Assembly (NCBI GenBank): GCA_934403665.1
Contig: CAKRUL010000032.1
Coordinates: forward strand, 1 to 8,737
From: an uncultured Clostridia bacterium
GTDB lineage: Bacteria; Bacillota_A; Clostridia; UMGS1840; HGM11507
Length of the DNA: 8,737 bases
Reading direction: 5' to 3'
Part shown: positions 1 to 6,693 of the stretch, piece by piece
How the letters are laid out: each line of letters opens with the position of its first letter
Numbering within the stretch: the stretch's first letter is position 1
The notes under the pieces: model-generated
Told to the model about the DNA's origin: nothing
The model's database searches: none
Seen by the model: the letters and a program-made list of their open reading frames with translations, nothing else
Program-made: the position numbers and the translations under genes

Positions 1-555
1 ATCGATTTATATATTTTGGATGTGGTGATGCCCACAAAATCCGGGTTTCGTGCATGTTTGGAGCTGCGTCAAAAAACAACTGCGCCCATTTTGTTTTTAA
101 CTGCCAAGACGCAGGATTCCGACAAGACAATGGGCTTTTCCGCCGGCGGCGACGACTATCTTTCCAAACCCTTTTCCTATGCAGAGCTGATTTCCCGCGT
201 GAAATCGCTTCTGCGCCGTTATTATGTCTATAAAGGAAAACCCGAACCGCAGGAATCCACGCTGACCTGCAGAGAGATCCGCGTCGATACCGATCAGCGG
301 TCTGTTTGGATGGGAGAGACCGAAATCAATCTGACCGACATTGAATATAAAATTCTGACACTCATGCTGAACCATCGCAAAAAAGTATTTTCCGCTCAGA
401 ATCTTTTTGAAAGCATTTGGGAGGAACCCTACTTCTACTCTGCCAACAACACCGTTATGGTGCACATTCGGAATCTGAGAAAGAAGCTGGAAAAAGATCC
501 CCAAAACCCACAGTATATCAAAACCGCTTGGGGAAAGGGGTATTACATTGACTAA
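1..555 (+). CDS. OmpR-family response regulator, 5' truncated by window edge
   Basis: This is a DNA-binding two-component response regulator that lacks roughly its first 45 residues. The reading frame is already open at base 1, so the TTG at 16 is an internal codon and not the start. Counting from the first visible codon, the receiver domain shows the phospho-acceptor Asp at residue 7 (ILDVVMP), the conserved Thr at 34 (LFLTAK) and the Lys at 56 (LSKPF). A winged-helix Trans_reg_C domain fills about residues 85-184, with the ending KTAWGKGYYID typical of the OmpR/PhoB group. The stop codon overlaps the start of the histidine kinase gene by 8 bases, so the two are translationally coupled and surely a cognate pair. 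The domain type resembles VanR-like regulators of Firmicutes, but the target genes cannot be told from this window. Confidence 0.95.
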   Translation: MDLYILDVVMPTKSGFRACLELRQKTTAPILFLTAKTQDSDKTMGFSAGGDDYLSKPFSYAELISRVKSLLRRYYVYKGKPEPQESTLTCREIRVDTDQRSVWMGETEINLTDIEYKILTLMLNHRKKVFSAQNLFESIWEEPYFYSANNTVMVHIRNLRKKLEKDPQNPQYIKTAWGKGYYID

Positions 556-1873
556 AAAAATATTCTTTTCTAAGCTGGAACGGAGTATCACCGGATACAT
601 TTTTCTCTCCCTTGCGGCCTCCGTCACGATAAGCGTTCTTCTGTATTTCGGCGCACAATTTATTGTTTTCAAAAGCTCTCACAGCAATGGCTTTGTCTCC
701 CGGGAGCTGAATTCAACGGCAGAGGACTTTCAGCATTTTGTCACCGAAAACAATCTTTCTTCCGACAATCGGGAACAGCTGGATGAATGGAACCGGCAAA
801 ATTGGTACACTTTCATCCGCATTTACGATGAAAACACGGTGATCTATGACAGCCTTTTTTCCAGACAGTCTTTTTTTATCAATGAAATTTCCGAACAGAG
901 GCTGGACGCTTCTCCGTTTTCGTATCCGATCACCTTTTCGGATCAGTCTGCCGTTTTGGTGATTACGGCTTATTTCGGAGGGTTGCATTACCGAACCTTG
1001 TTTAAAACCTGTTGCTATTGCTTTGCTTTCTTGTTGTTTTTGCTTTTTTTCATCATTCTGATGAAGAAAAAAATCCGGTATATCAGCCGGATCGAAGAGA
1101 GCATCAAAATCATTGAAAGCGGCAGTCTGGAATACCGCGTTCCCGTGATCGGAAACGACGAGCTTTCCTCGCTCGCCATCAGCATCAATGATATGAGCCA
1201 AGCCATGTGGGAACGTCTGAAATGGGAAGCAGAGGTCAAACAGCAAAATTACGATATCGTTTCCGCAATATCCCATGACATCCACACACCGCTGACCTCT
1301 GTGATCTGTTATTTGGATATGCTGGAGGATAAAAAATTTCAGGATGAGAGAGAACAGACGCAATATATCAAAAACGCTCGGCAAAACGCCTATCTGATTA
1401 AAAGTCTGACAGACAATCTCTTTGAACATTCCATTGCTTCCAATGAAAACATCCCATTTCATTACGAACGGGTGAACGGAAATGAACTGATTGCCCAATT
1501 GCTCTCGGAAATGACGTATCTTTTGGAGGACAAAGGCTTTAAAGTCAGCTGTTTCAATGATATCGATATTCCCTATGTTCTCAACGTAGACTTCACGCAT
1601 TTCCACCGCATTTTTGACAATCTTACCTCCAACATTCTGAAATATGCCGACCCTCGGTATTATATCGACATCACCACGCAGCTCGACCAGGGAAACCTGA
1701 TCCTTTCCCAGCATAATAAAATCAAAGCAGAGAAAAAAAGCCGGGAAAGTTTTTCGATCGGAATCCGAACCTGTGAAGATATTCTGAAACGTCACAGCGG
1801 AAGCCTGCTGATTGAAAAAACAGAAACGGATTTTACAGCAACCGTTTCTGTGAAAGCAACTTATTATGAATAA
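548..1873 (+). CDS. Membrane sensor histidine kinase with degenerate ATP-binding G boxes
   Basis: This 441-residue protein is the membrane partner of the preceding regulator. It has a transmembrane helix at about 17-41, an extracytoplasmic sensor of about 105 residues, a second helix at about 151-172 and a HAMP-like linker at 173-226. The HisKA helix carries the phosphorylated His243 in SHDIHTPLTS. The ATPase domain has a clear N box (FDNLTSN, Asn358 and Asn362), but no DxGxG G1 motif is visible. The usual GLGL G2 motif is replaced by SIGIRTC around residue 405. A similar compact ATP lid with an ES..IG.RTC pattern is, as I recall, found in a clostridial kinase subfamily, so this is probably divergence and not loss of function. 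The start is TTG at 548, chosen because AAAGGGG lies 7-8 bases upstream. The sensed signal is unknown. Confidence 0.93.
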   Translation: MTKKIFFSKLERSITGYIFLSLAASVTISVLLYFGAQFIVFKSSHSNGFVSRELNSTAEDFQHFVTENNLSSDNREQLDEWNRQNWYTFIRIYDENTVIYDSLFSRQSFFINEISEQRLDASPFSYPITFSDQSAVLVITAYFGGLHYRTLFKTCCYCFAFLLFLLFFIILMKKKIRYISRIEESIKIIESGSLEYRVPVIGNDELSSLAISINDMSQAMWERLKWEAEVKQQNYDIVSAISHDIHTPLTSVICYLDMLEDKKFQDEREQTQYIKNARQNAYLIKSLTDNLFEHSIASNENIPFHYERVNGNELIAQLLSEMTYLLEDKGFKVSCFNDIDIPYVLNVDFTHFHRIFDNLTSNILKYADPRYYIDITTQLDQGNLILSQHNKIKAEKKSRESFSIGIRTCEDILKRHSGSLLIEKTETDFTATVSVKATYYE

Positions 1874-1895
1874 AAGGCGACAGCTTTGCTGCCGC
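1872..1895 (-). terminator. Convergent terminator between the kinase and hydrolase genes
   Basis: The arms 1877-1884 and 1888-1895 form an 8-bp stem with a 3-nt loop. Read on the minus strand, the stem is complete with one G-U wobble and is followed by CTTTTA, so it should end hydrolase transcription. Read on the plus strand, the wobble becomes an A-C mismatch and the downstream tail is T-rich but interrupted, so it may act weakly for the two-component operon as well. Confidence 0.6.
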
Positions 1896-1955
1896 TTGCT
1901 TAATTTTTGCATGTGCAGAATGATAAGAAATTTGCCTGTGAAAGCCATAGGACGG

Positions 1956-2726
1956 TTAGCCCGTAATTCGATTCAGAAATGAATTCCCCATTTGGGATAA
2001 AAACCAGTTGATGGCACTATCCATATCGATTTCATGTCCGCCGTCAAAAATATCCAAAAATGTTCGGGAATCCGGATAGCGGTTGATGATTTCAAGATAC
2101 AGCCGAATACTGTGTGCCACCGGAACAACATCATCAAATTTTCCGTGAAAGAGTTTCAGGTTCGCTTTCGCCAGTTCATCTACATATCGTATGGGGGAAC
2201 GATCCCGATACTCCTCCAGATGCGGTCCCTCCGGCAGACCTCCGCAGCAAGCCGCGATGGCAGGTGCATAGACGGTATCCTTCTTTTCATAAAACCACGC
2301 CTCCAAATCGGTGATCGGCACGAAGGAGGCTACCGCTTTGAAGCGTTCCGGCGCAAGAGCGGCCGTTAAAAGGGACATGTGCCCTCCGCCGCTCAAACCC
2401 AGCAGAAAAATATTCTTCTCATCAATCGGGTATCGCTCGTTCACATAAGCGATGGCATCCAGAATATCCTGACGGGCGGCGCGGGAACCGCATGCCTCTC
2501 TGCAATTTGGATTGTTCTCTATATTCGCTCCCCGAAATTCAGGCAAAAGCAGATTCCAGTTTAACTTCTGCGCATAGGGAAGCATGTTTTCCACCTGATT
2601 AAAGCGATCATAGCTCCATGTATGTAATCCAACCAGCAACGGACGTTTTTCCTTTCCATCTGCCTGGAAGAACAGAGAAGGCTGCTGTGTCCGGTCAAAC
2701 GATGATAAAATTTTCAATTCCTTCAT
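1956..2726 (-). CDS. Alpha/beta hydrolase (prolyl-oligopeptidase / esterase-like)
   Basis: This is a 256-residue single-domain serine hydrolase, probably a cytosolic esterase or peptidase-like enzyme, since no signal peptide or membrane helix is seen. The oxyanion region LLVGLHTWS lies at residues 30-38. The nucleophile elbow is GLSGGG with Ser112. The acidic residue is Asp198 or Asp199 in HGKFDDVVPV, and the catalytic His231 sits in DGGHEID. This order and spacing match the S9/dienelactone-hydrolase type of alpha/beta fold. The ATG at 2726 is preceded by AAGGAGAG at 2740-2733 (6-nt spacer), which fixes the start. It is a single-gene unit with its own promoter and a terminator shared convergently with the kinase gene. 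The substrate cannot be told from sequence. Confidence 0.9.
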   Translation of the reverse strand: MKELKILSSFDRTQQPSLFFQADGKEKRPLLVGLHTWSYDRFNQVENMLPYAQKLNWNLLLPEFRGANIENNPNCREACGSRAARQDILDAIAYVNERYPIDEKNIFLLGLSGGGHMSLLTAALAPERFKAVASFVPITDLEAWFYEKKDTVYAPAIAACCGGLPEGPHLEEYRDRSPIRYVDELAKANLKLFHGKFDDVVPVAHSIRLYLEIINRYPDSRTFLDIFDGGHEIDMDSAINWFLSQMGNSFLNRITG

Positions 2727-2745
2727 GTCATTCTCTCCTTTTTCT

Positions 2746-2768
2746 CATGAGGTCGTTGAACCTGCATG
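2746..2768 (-). promoter_or_regulatory. Leader hairpin just upstream of the hydrolase ribosome binding site
   Basis: In the hydrolase leader RNA, CATG-C-AGGT pairs with ACCT-CATG (arms 2765-2768 plus 2760-2763, and 2750-2753 plus 2746-2749). This gives 8 bp with one bulged base and the 6-nt loop TCAACG. It ends about 5 nt before the AAGGAGAG Shine-Dalgarno. It could stabilise the mRNA or modulate initiation. No known riboswitch pattern was recognised. Confidence 0.35.
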
Positions 2769-2846
2769 CTCTATACACACCGAAAATGCTTTTTTGGAAA
2801 GCCCCGGATGTTTTGCGCAGGCTCGCATACGGTTGTAATCAGTTAT

Positions 2847-2875
2847 AGTATAGCACTCGCTTTCTCTTTTGTAAA
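2847..2875 (-). promoter_or_regulatory. Sigma-A promoter of the hydrolase gene (extended -10)
   Basis: On the minus strand, TTTACA (2875-2870) is followed by a 17-nt spacer and TATACT (2852-2847). A TG lies one base before the -10 hexamer, making an extended -10. The match to the consensus is 5/6 and 5/6 with ideal spacing. The predicted start near 2840 leaves a leader of about 110 nt before the hydrolase ATG. The 255-nt gap between the hydrolase and thioesterase genes holds this promoter, the leader hairpin and the thioesterase terminator, and no further gene was seen. Confidence 0.75.
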
Positions 2876-2904
2876 CAGAGCAAACAAAGAAACCGAGACT
2901 GCTT

Positions 2905-2939
2905 TGAAAAAGAAAAAGAGCATTTTCCTCACAGGATGC
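2905..2939 (-). terminator. Probable terminator of the thioesterase gene
   Basis: On the minus strand, GCATCCT (2939-2933 with the CCT side of the stem) pairs with AGG and ATGC (2929-2927 and 2923-2920). The loop is GTG and there is a 3-nt A bulge. It is followed at once by TCTTTTTCTTTTTC, a strong U-rich run. It lies about 45 nt past the thioesterase stop codon. The stem is short and bulged, so the call is moderate. A larger outer pairing of ACCGAG with CTCGGT surrounds it. Confidence 0.5.
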
Positions 2940-2982
2940 CTCGGTCTTTTGCCAAGCCTACCTTCGGGGCGACGATGAAAGA

Positions 2983-3378
2983 CTATTCTTCCAAAAGAGG
3001 GACTTCCGTTGGCCGATATTCGCTATCCATTGCCACGAAAACAAAGTCTGCACGATTGGCTGTCACAGTGTTTCCTGTTTTCAAATTTTCTGCAACGATC
3101 TCTACACGGACATTCATAGAGGTTCTCCCAACCTTTGTGAGAACAGCTGTCAAAGTGACCATTTCCCCCATGCGCACGGGATGTCTGAAGTCTATGTGAT
3201 CGACCGCCGCTGTCACCACCGCCTCGTTTGCATGCCTTGCGGCGGCAAGCCCTGCACAGATATCCATCCAGTGCATCAGCGTTCCTCCCAAAAGGTTTCC
3301 CAGCGGATTGGTATCATTGGGCAGTACCTGCTGAACCATAACCACTGTGGAATCCGATCTTTTTTTCGTCTTTCTCAT
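2983..3378 (-). CDS. Acyl-CoA thioesterase, hotdog fold (YciA/ACOT-type)
   Basis: This 131-residue protein has the size and motifs of cytosolic acyl-CoA thioesterases that hydrolyse acyl-CoA to free acid and CoA. Characteristic blocks are NPLGNLLGGTLMHWMD at about 24-39 (the Asn/Gly-rich helix entry and the catalytic-region Asp), then a VDHIDFRHPVRMGE strand region, then VGRTSMNV, and the C-terminal FVFVAMD.YRP pattern. The start is ATG at 3378 with AAAGGA about 10 nt upstream. It sits alone between two terminators, so it is probably a single-gene transcription unit whose promoter overlaps the terminator of the ABC operon. The acyl chain preference is not predictable. The enzyme may balance CoA pools in an anaerobe, which is an inference. 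Confidence 0.92.
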   Translation of the reverse strand: MRKTKKRSDSTVVMVQQVLPNDTNPLGNLLGGTLMHWMDICAGLAAARHANEAVVTAAVDHIDFRHPVRMGEMVTLTAVLTKVGRTSMNVRVEIVAENLKTGNTVTANRADFVFVAMDSEYRPTEVPLLEE

Positions 3379-3407
3379 TGTCTTGATTTCCTTTCCCTCA
3401 GCATTCT

Positions 3408-3441
3408 AAAAAGAGAACAGAGACAATCGCCTCTGCTCTCT
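3408..3441 (-). terminator. Strong intrinsic terminator of the ABC transporter operon
   Basis: On the minus strand, AGAGAGCAGAG (3441-3431) pairs with CTCTGTTCTCT (3422-3412) over 11 bp with a single G-U wobble. The 8-nt loop is followed by TTTTT (3412-3408). It begins 24 nt past the stop of the small protein gene, so it ends the four-gene operon and insulates the thioesterase gene. Confidence 0.85.
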
Positions 3442-3447
3442 ATTATA
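3442..3447 (-). promoter_or_regulatory. Perfect -10 hexamer (TATAAT) beside the operon terminator
   Basis: On the minus strand, TATAAT occupies 3447-3442, directly before the terminator's first arm. It is the only promoter-like sequence between the terminated operon and the thioesterase gene. No good -35 hexamer is seen at 16-18 nt. TGGG precedes the hexamer, so an extended -10 is off by one base. Transcription would start near 3435, inside the terminator stem. Confidence 0.4.
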
Positions 3448-3464
3448 CCCAGCCCTTTGACCAC

Positions 3465-3791
3465 TTAATCGGAAGAATCAAAAACATAAAAGTCAATGAT
3501 ATTACAGCAATCCGATTTCACAAAACTCAATTCACTCAGAACGTGTTCCCGTATTTTATATTGAAAGCAATACTCGCCCTCTGCCAGCTCAAAGAGACAT
3601 TTCATGATGGTCTTTTCCCCGTCAATGCGCTCTATTTTCGGGGTGTTTCCGGTAAACATGGCGCCGACAAAATAAAGATGATCCCGAAACAAAATTTTTC
3701 CGGTCTGTTTCGTCTCCTTCTGACAGATTGTTAAGATACTACCCTTCGGATTTCTGGCCGTAATATTGACCAGCAATTGCGTCGTATTCAT
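3465..3791 (-). CDS. Small hypothetical protein, last gene of the ABC operon
   Basis: I do not recognise this 108-residue protein. It has no signal peptide or transmembrane helix and contains alternating short hydrophobic stretches (QLLVNITA, KILFRDHLYFVGAMF, NIIDFYVFD) that suggest a small beta-rich cytosolic fold. It has five Cys residues, including an adjacent pair near residue 95. The ATG at 3791 is preferred because AGGGTGG lies 5 nt upstream. An in-frame GTG at 3800 would give 111 residues but has no ribosome binding site of its own. The start lies 11 nt past the substrate-binding protein stop, and a strong terminator follows, so it is the fourth gene of the operon. Being the last operon gene suggests a role tied to the imported ligand, such as binding, sensing or processing, but this is only context. 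Confidence 0.75.
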   Translation of the reverse strand: MNTTQLLVNITARNPKGSILTICQKETKQTGKILFRDHLYFVGAMFTGNTPKIERIDGEKTIMKCLFELAEGEYCFQYKIREHVLSELSFVKSDCCNIIDFYVFDSSD

Positions 3792-3802
3792 AAAGACCAC
3801 CC

Positions 3803-4810
3803 TTACTGCGTGATTATCTCCTTGGCTCTTTCTGCATATGTATTGTTGACAATCTGTTCATAAGGTGCTTTCTGCGCAAGCTCGCCCGCCGATGTCATGA
3901 CCGTCTGAAGAAGTTCAAAGGAAGAAGCCTTCATCACTGGATCCTTTGACCATGCGTCAATGTCCTGATATCTTTGTACAACCGTCGTCAAAAGCTCCAG
4001 ATCCGTGTCCGGAAAAGAGGGTTGAAGCACCTGTGCAATCTCCCGTGCACTGTGATGTGCAACCCAATGCTGTCCCTTATAAATTGCATTGGTGAATTTT
4101 TGAACGGTATCTGCATTGTTCTGAAGATAGCTTTTTTTCGCAAAATAGGCAGTATAGGGGATTTCCCCTGCCTCCTGCCCGATGGAGGATAAAACATAGC
4201 CCTTCCCCTCTTTTTCTACCATAGAGGCAGTCGGTTCAAACAGAGCAACATAATCTCCTGTGCCGGCCGTGAATGCGCCTGCCATCAATGCGAACTGAAT
4301 GCTGTCATCCAGCATGACATCCTGCCCCGGCGTCAGCCCCTTAGACTTGATGACATATTCCAATGCCATATAGGGAACGCCGCCCTTTCTTCCGGGCAAC
4401 ACCACCGAATCCTTGAGATGCTTCCAATCAAAGAACGCTTCCGGCTTTCGCCCCACCAAAAAAGCGCCGTCCCTTTGGGTCATCTGTGCGAACACCTGCG
4501 TATAATCGTCTTTTCCTTCGTTGTATACATAAATAGATGCCTCCGGACCGGCAAAACCAATGTCGATATGATCCGAAAGCACGGCAGACATGACCTTGTC
4601 TGCTCCCTGCCCGTTGGAAAGCTCCAGTTCAATGCCCTCCTCCGCAAAGAATCCTTTGTTGACAGCAACATACTGAGGTGCATAAAATACAGAGTGTGTC
4701 ACCTCGCTGACTCTGACCTTTTGCAGTTGTTCTCCGCCGCACCCGGAAAAACAAAAGATGCCGACTGCAACCAGGACGGGAATGCAAAGAAATTTTCTGC
4801 CCTTTTTCAT
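3803..4810 (-). CDS. ABC transporter substrate-binding lipoprotein, NMT1/SsuA-like
   Basis: This 335-residue protein is the extracytoplasmic receptor of the ABC importer encoded upstream. A lysine-rich N-terminus, a hydrophobic stretch and the lipobox FSGC with Cys24 mark a lipoprotein signal peptide. The mature part starts with EVTHSVFYAPQYVAVNKGFF, the typical first block of the NMT1/THI5-like and SsuA/TauA/NrtA family. GADKVMSAVLSDHIDIGFAG, which forms the ligand pocket loop, follows at about 69-88. The length fits the family. AAGGAG lies 7 nt before the ATG at 4810. Candidate ligands in this family include alkanesulfonates, taurine, nitrate, thiamine pyrimidine precursors and riboflavin. 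No sulfonate or thiamine enzyme is encoded here and no TPP riboswitch was recognised upstream, so I leave the substrate open. Confidence 0.93.
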   Translation of the reverse strand: MKKGRKFLCIPVLVAVGIFCFSGCGGEQLQKVRVSEVTHSVFYAPQYVAVNKGFFAEEGIELELSNGQGADKVMSAVLSDHIDIGFAGPEASIYVYNEGKDDYTQVFAQMTQRDGAFLVGRKPEAFFDWKHLKDSVVLPGRKGGVPYMALEYVIKSKGLTPGQDVMLDDSIQFALMAGAFTAGTGDYVALFEPTASMVEKEGKGYVLSSIGQEAGEIPYTAYFAKKSYLQNNADTVQKFTNAIYKGQHWVAHHSAREIAQVLQPSFPDTDLELLTTVVQRYQDIDAWSKDPVMKASSFELLQTVMTSAGELAQKAPYEQIVNNTYAERAKEIITQ

Positions 4811-4854
4811 AGAAACGCTCCTTTCGCAAGATCACAGGCCCGGAACAGAATATG

Positions 4855-4894
4855 ACAGGAATTTTCCGGAAAAACCGGCGATACCCTTTCCTGT
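4855..4894 (-). promoter_or_regulatory. Intercistronic hairpin between permease and binding-protein genes
   Basis: In the 87-nt gap of the operon, the outer arms ACAGGAA (4894-4888) and TTCCTGT (4861-4855) pair over 7 bp. An inner CCGG-TTTTT-CCGG hairpin (4878-4866) lies between them, and 4862-4873 is itself a 12-base palindrome. No U-run follows, so it is not a normal terminator. Such elements often protect 3' ends or set the ratio of binding protein to membrane parts. Confidence 0.45.
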
Positions 4895-4897
4895 TTT

Positions 4898-5731
4898 CTA
4901 TGCCCCTGCACCTGTGTGGTTGATACATTTATTTACCAACCTTTCCAACAGCACAACCCCCTCATACAAAAGAGCCGCCACTGCGGAAAGGATGATGACG
5001 CTTGTCATGACCAAATCCAGTTTAAAGACCTGTCCTCCATAGACAATAAGGTATCCCAGCCCTGCTTTGGATACCAAAAATTCTCCGGCGATCACCCCCA
5101 CCAGGGAAAGACCGATGTTGATCTTCAAGGAGTTGAACAGAGTGCTTAAATTGGACGGAAAAATGACCTTTGTGAAAATTTGTCTGCGCGCGGCGCCGAA
5201 GGTCTGAACCATTTTGATTTTATCCTGATCGGTGTGCATAAAACCATTAAGCATTTCCAGCACCGTGACAATTAAAGAGATGGCAAGCGCCATCACAATG
5301 ATCGCATTGGTTCCTGCGCCGACCCATATGATAATGATCGGACCAAGCGCAATTTTCGGCAAACTGTTTAAGACAACCAAAAAAGGCTCACAGACCTTTG
5401 AGATATACGGGGACCACCACAAAACAACTGCCATCAGCGTGCCCATGCATGCACCGAGAACAAATCCGACAATCGTTTCATAGCAGGTGACTCCCAAATG
5501 AAGCAGCAAGTCATTAGAGGTCAAATTCGCAAAAGTTTTGAAAACACGGGAAGGCTGGCTTGTGATAAAACTGTCGATGATTTTTAAATTTGCGCAGATT
5601 TCCCAAACGGCAAAAAAGCCTGCCAACAACAATATCTGAACCATGAATATGGACATTTTTCTCCATTTTGTTCTTTTTAAATAAGAGTATCTCTCTTTTG
5701 AGAGCTCTTTTTTTTGTTTAGAGATGTACAT
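4898..5731 (-). CDS. ABC transporter permease, SsuC/TauC type
   Basis: This 277-residue integral membrane protein is the permease of the importer and probably works as a homodimer with the neighbouring ATPase. About six hydrophobic segments are visible (near 29-50, 82-108, 117-140, 143-165, 207-222 and 240-262, counted from the TTG at 5734). The coupling-helix EAA loop lies at about 170-195, with the conserved Gly180 in QTFGAARRQIFTKVIFP. The N-terminus is long and rich in Lys and Arg, consistent with a cytosolic tail. GGAG sits 8 nt before the ATG at 5731. A TTG at 5734 with a 5-nt spacer is an alternative that adds one residue. The gene overlaps the ATPase gene by 14 bases, showing translational coupling. 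Confidence 0.93.
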   Translation of the reverse strand: MYISKQKKELSKERYSYLKRTKWRKMSIFMVQILLLAGFFAVWEICANLKIIDSFITSQPSRVFKTFANLTSNDLLLHLGVTCYETIVGFVLGACMGTLMAVVLWWSPYISKVCEPFLVVLNSLPKIALGPIIIIWVGAGTNAIIVMALAISLIVTVLEMLNGFMHTDQDKIKMVQTFGAARRQIFTKVIFPSNLSTLFNSLKINIGLSLVGVIAGEFLVSKAGLGYLIVYGGQVFKLDLVMTSVIILSAVAALLYEGVVLLERLVNKCINHTGAGA

Positions 5732-6485
5732 CAAGATCGCTCCAAATCATATTAAAATAGGTGCTGAATTCCGGAGCCTTTCTTGTTTTCAGAGGCTCCC
5801 TGTTTTCCATGTCAAAAACAATGTCATAAATATTTTTGACCGTGCCCGGCCGCTTCGTCAGAACAACAAGCCGATCCGCCATACTGATGGCTTCCGGAAT
5901 ATCATGGCTCACCATGACAGAGGTCTGGTTTTCTTTTTTCAGAATCTGATAAACATCCTGACTGACCGCCAGACGGGTCTGATAATCCAATGCGGAAAAC
6001 GCCTCATCCAGCAGAAGAATTTTCGGGCGCGTTGCCAAGGTCCGAATGAGCGCCGCTCTCTGCCGCATGCCACCCGACAGCTGAGCCGGGTATTTATCTT
6101 TGAACTCATACAATCCGTAAGTTTTCAAAAGCTCCTTCACATAGTCTGTGTTCTCTTCCGTGAGCATGTGCCGGATCTCCAGCCCTAATATCACATTTTT
6201 ATAGATGGTTCTCCACTCCAGAAGATTATCCTTCTGCAGCATATAACCGACCTTATCGGAGATGCCGTCGACCGGCTCTCCTGCAATATATATTTCACCG
6301 GAGCTCGGCTTTAAAAGTCCGGATATGATAGAAAGCAATGTGGATTTTCCACAGCCGCTTGGGCCTACAATGGAAATGAATTCTCCGCGGCGAATAGAGA
6401 TATTAATGTCTTTGAGCGCTTCCACTTCGCCGTTTTTATCCTGATATTTCTCTCCGATATGTTTCAGTTCAAGCATATCGTTCAA
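5718..6485 (-). CDS. ABC transporter ATP-binding protein, SsuB/TauB type
   Basis: This 255-residue ATPase powers the importer and is the first gene of its operon. Visible motifs are Walker A GPSGCGKST (41-49), the Q loop with Gln84 (YMLQKDN), the signature LSGGM (136-140), Walker B ILLLDE (156-161) and the switch His194 (VSHDIPEA). The VSHDIPEAISMADR stretch is typical of nitrate/sulfonate/taurine importers. The start is TTG at 6485. GAGGTGAT, an 8-base match to the anti-Shine-Dalgarno, ends 5 nt upstream, whereas the next ATG (6476) is too far from it. All catalytic residues are present, so the protein should be active. Confidence 0.95.
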   Translation of the reverse strand: MNDMLELKHIGEKYQDKNGEVEALKDINISIRRGEFISIVGPSGCGKSTLLSIISGLLKPSSGEIYIAGEPVDGISDKVGYMLQKDNLLEWRTIYKNVILGLEIRHMLTEENTDYVKELLKTYGLYEFKDKYPAQLSGGMRQRAALIRTLATRPKILLLDEAFSALDYQTRLAVSQDVYQILKKENQTSVMVSHDIPEAISMADRLVVLTKRPGTVKNIYDIVFDMENREPLKTRKAPEFSTYFNMIWSDLDVHL

Positions 6486-6513
6486 CGTTCATCACCTCTT
6501 TTTTCTTCTATAC

Positions 6514-6553
6514 TTTATCTTATTAAAAAGAGGGAAATTTGGTGTAAGATAAA
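6514..6553. promoter_or_regulatory. 9-bp inverted repeat in the promoter region of the ABC operon
   Basis: TTTATCTTA at 6514-6522 and TAAGATAAA at 6545-6553 are perfect reverse complements separated by 22 bases, putting their centres 31 bp apart, about three helical turns. On the minus strand, a weak promoter candidate CTTACA (6548-6543), 17-nt spacer, TAATAA (6525-6520) overlaps or abuts both arms and would start transcription about 28 nt before the ATPase gene. This is the geometry of an operator, though an RNA hairpin is also possible. The 208-nt divergent gap 6486-6693 otherwise shows only the two ribosome binding sites, and no convincing plus-strand promoter was found. Confidence 0.4.
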
Positions 6554-6693
6554 ATTGCGACCGAAAAGAATCTACTCCCGATTCGCCCAAACATTACAAT
6601 TTTGCTTTTCAAAACAGGCTTTGCATACGGAAATGAAAAAAAGAAAAACACTTCTTACCCCTTGTGCATAAACTGCTTGTGAAGGAGGTTACA

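Noticed and set aside
16..18. TTG as start of the response regulator
   Set aside because: The frame is open to base 1 and residues IDLYIL before it fit the receiver strand preceding the phospho-Asp, so the true start is upstream of the window.
97..672. A 191-codon minus-strand frame opposite the response regulator
   Set aside because: It is antisense to conserved receiver and winged-helix motifs, with no domain of its own.
713..1948. A 411-codon open frame on the minus strand opposite the histidine kinase gene
   Set aside because: It lies wholly across a gene with clear kinase motifs, has no recognisable domain and no ribosome binding site that I could see, and its composition mirrors the codon bias of the real gene.
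2746..2768. tRNA T-arm-like GGTTCAACGACC in the hydrolase leader
   Set aside because: The stem and loop lengths do not fit a T arm, and no acceptor or anticodon arm surrounds it.
3803..6485. Assignment of the importer as sulfonate (ssu), taurine (tau) or thiamine precursor (thi) system
   Set aside because: The family members share these motifs, and no substrate-specific enzyme gene is present in the window to decide.
6486..6663. TPP or other riboswitch upstream of the ABC operon
   Set aside because: The likely transcript leader is only about 30 nt and the region lacks the conserved CUGAGA-type core of the thiamine riboswitch.
6664..6666. GTG as start of the Cys-rich protein
   Set aside because: The strong GAAGGAGG site at 6681-6688 lies after it and points to the ATG at 6694 or 6697.
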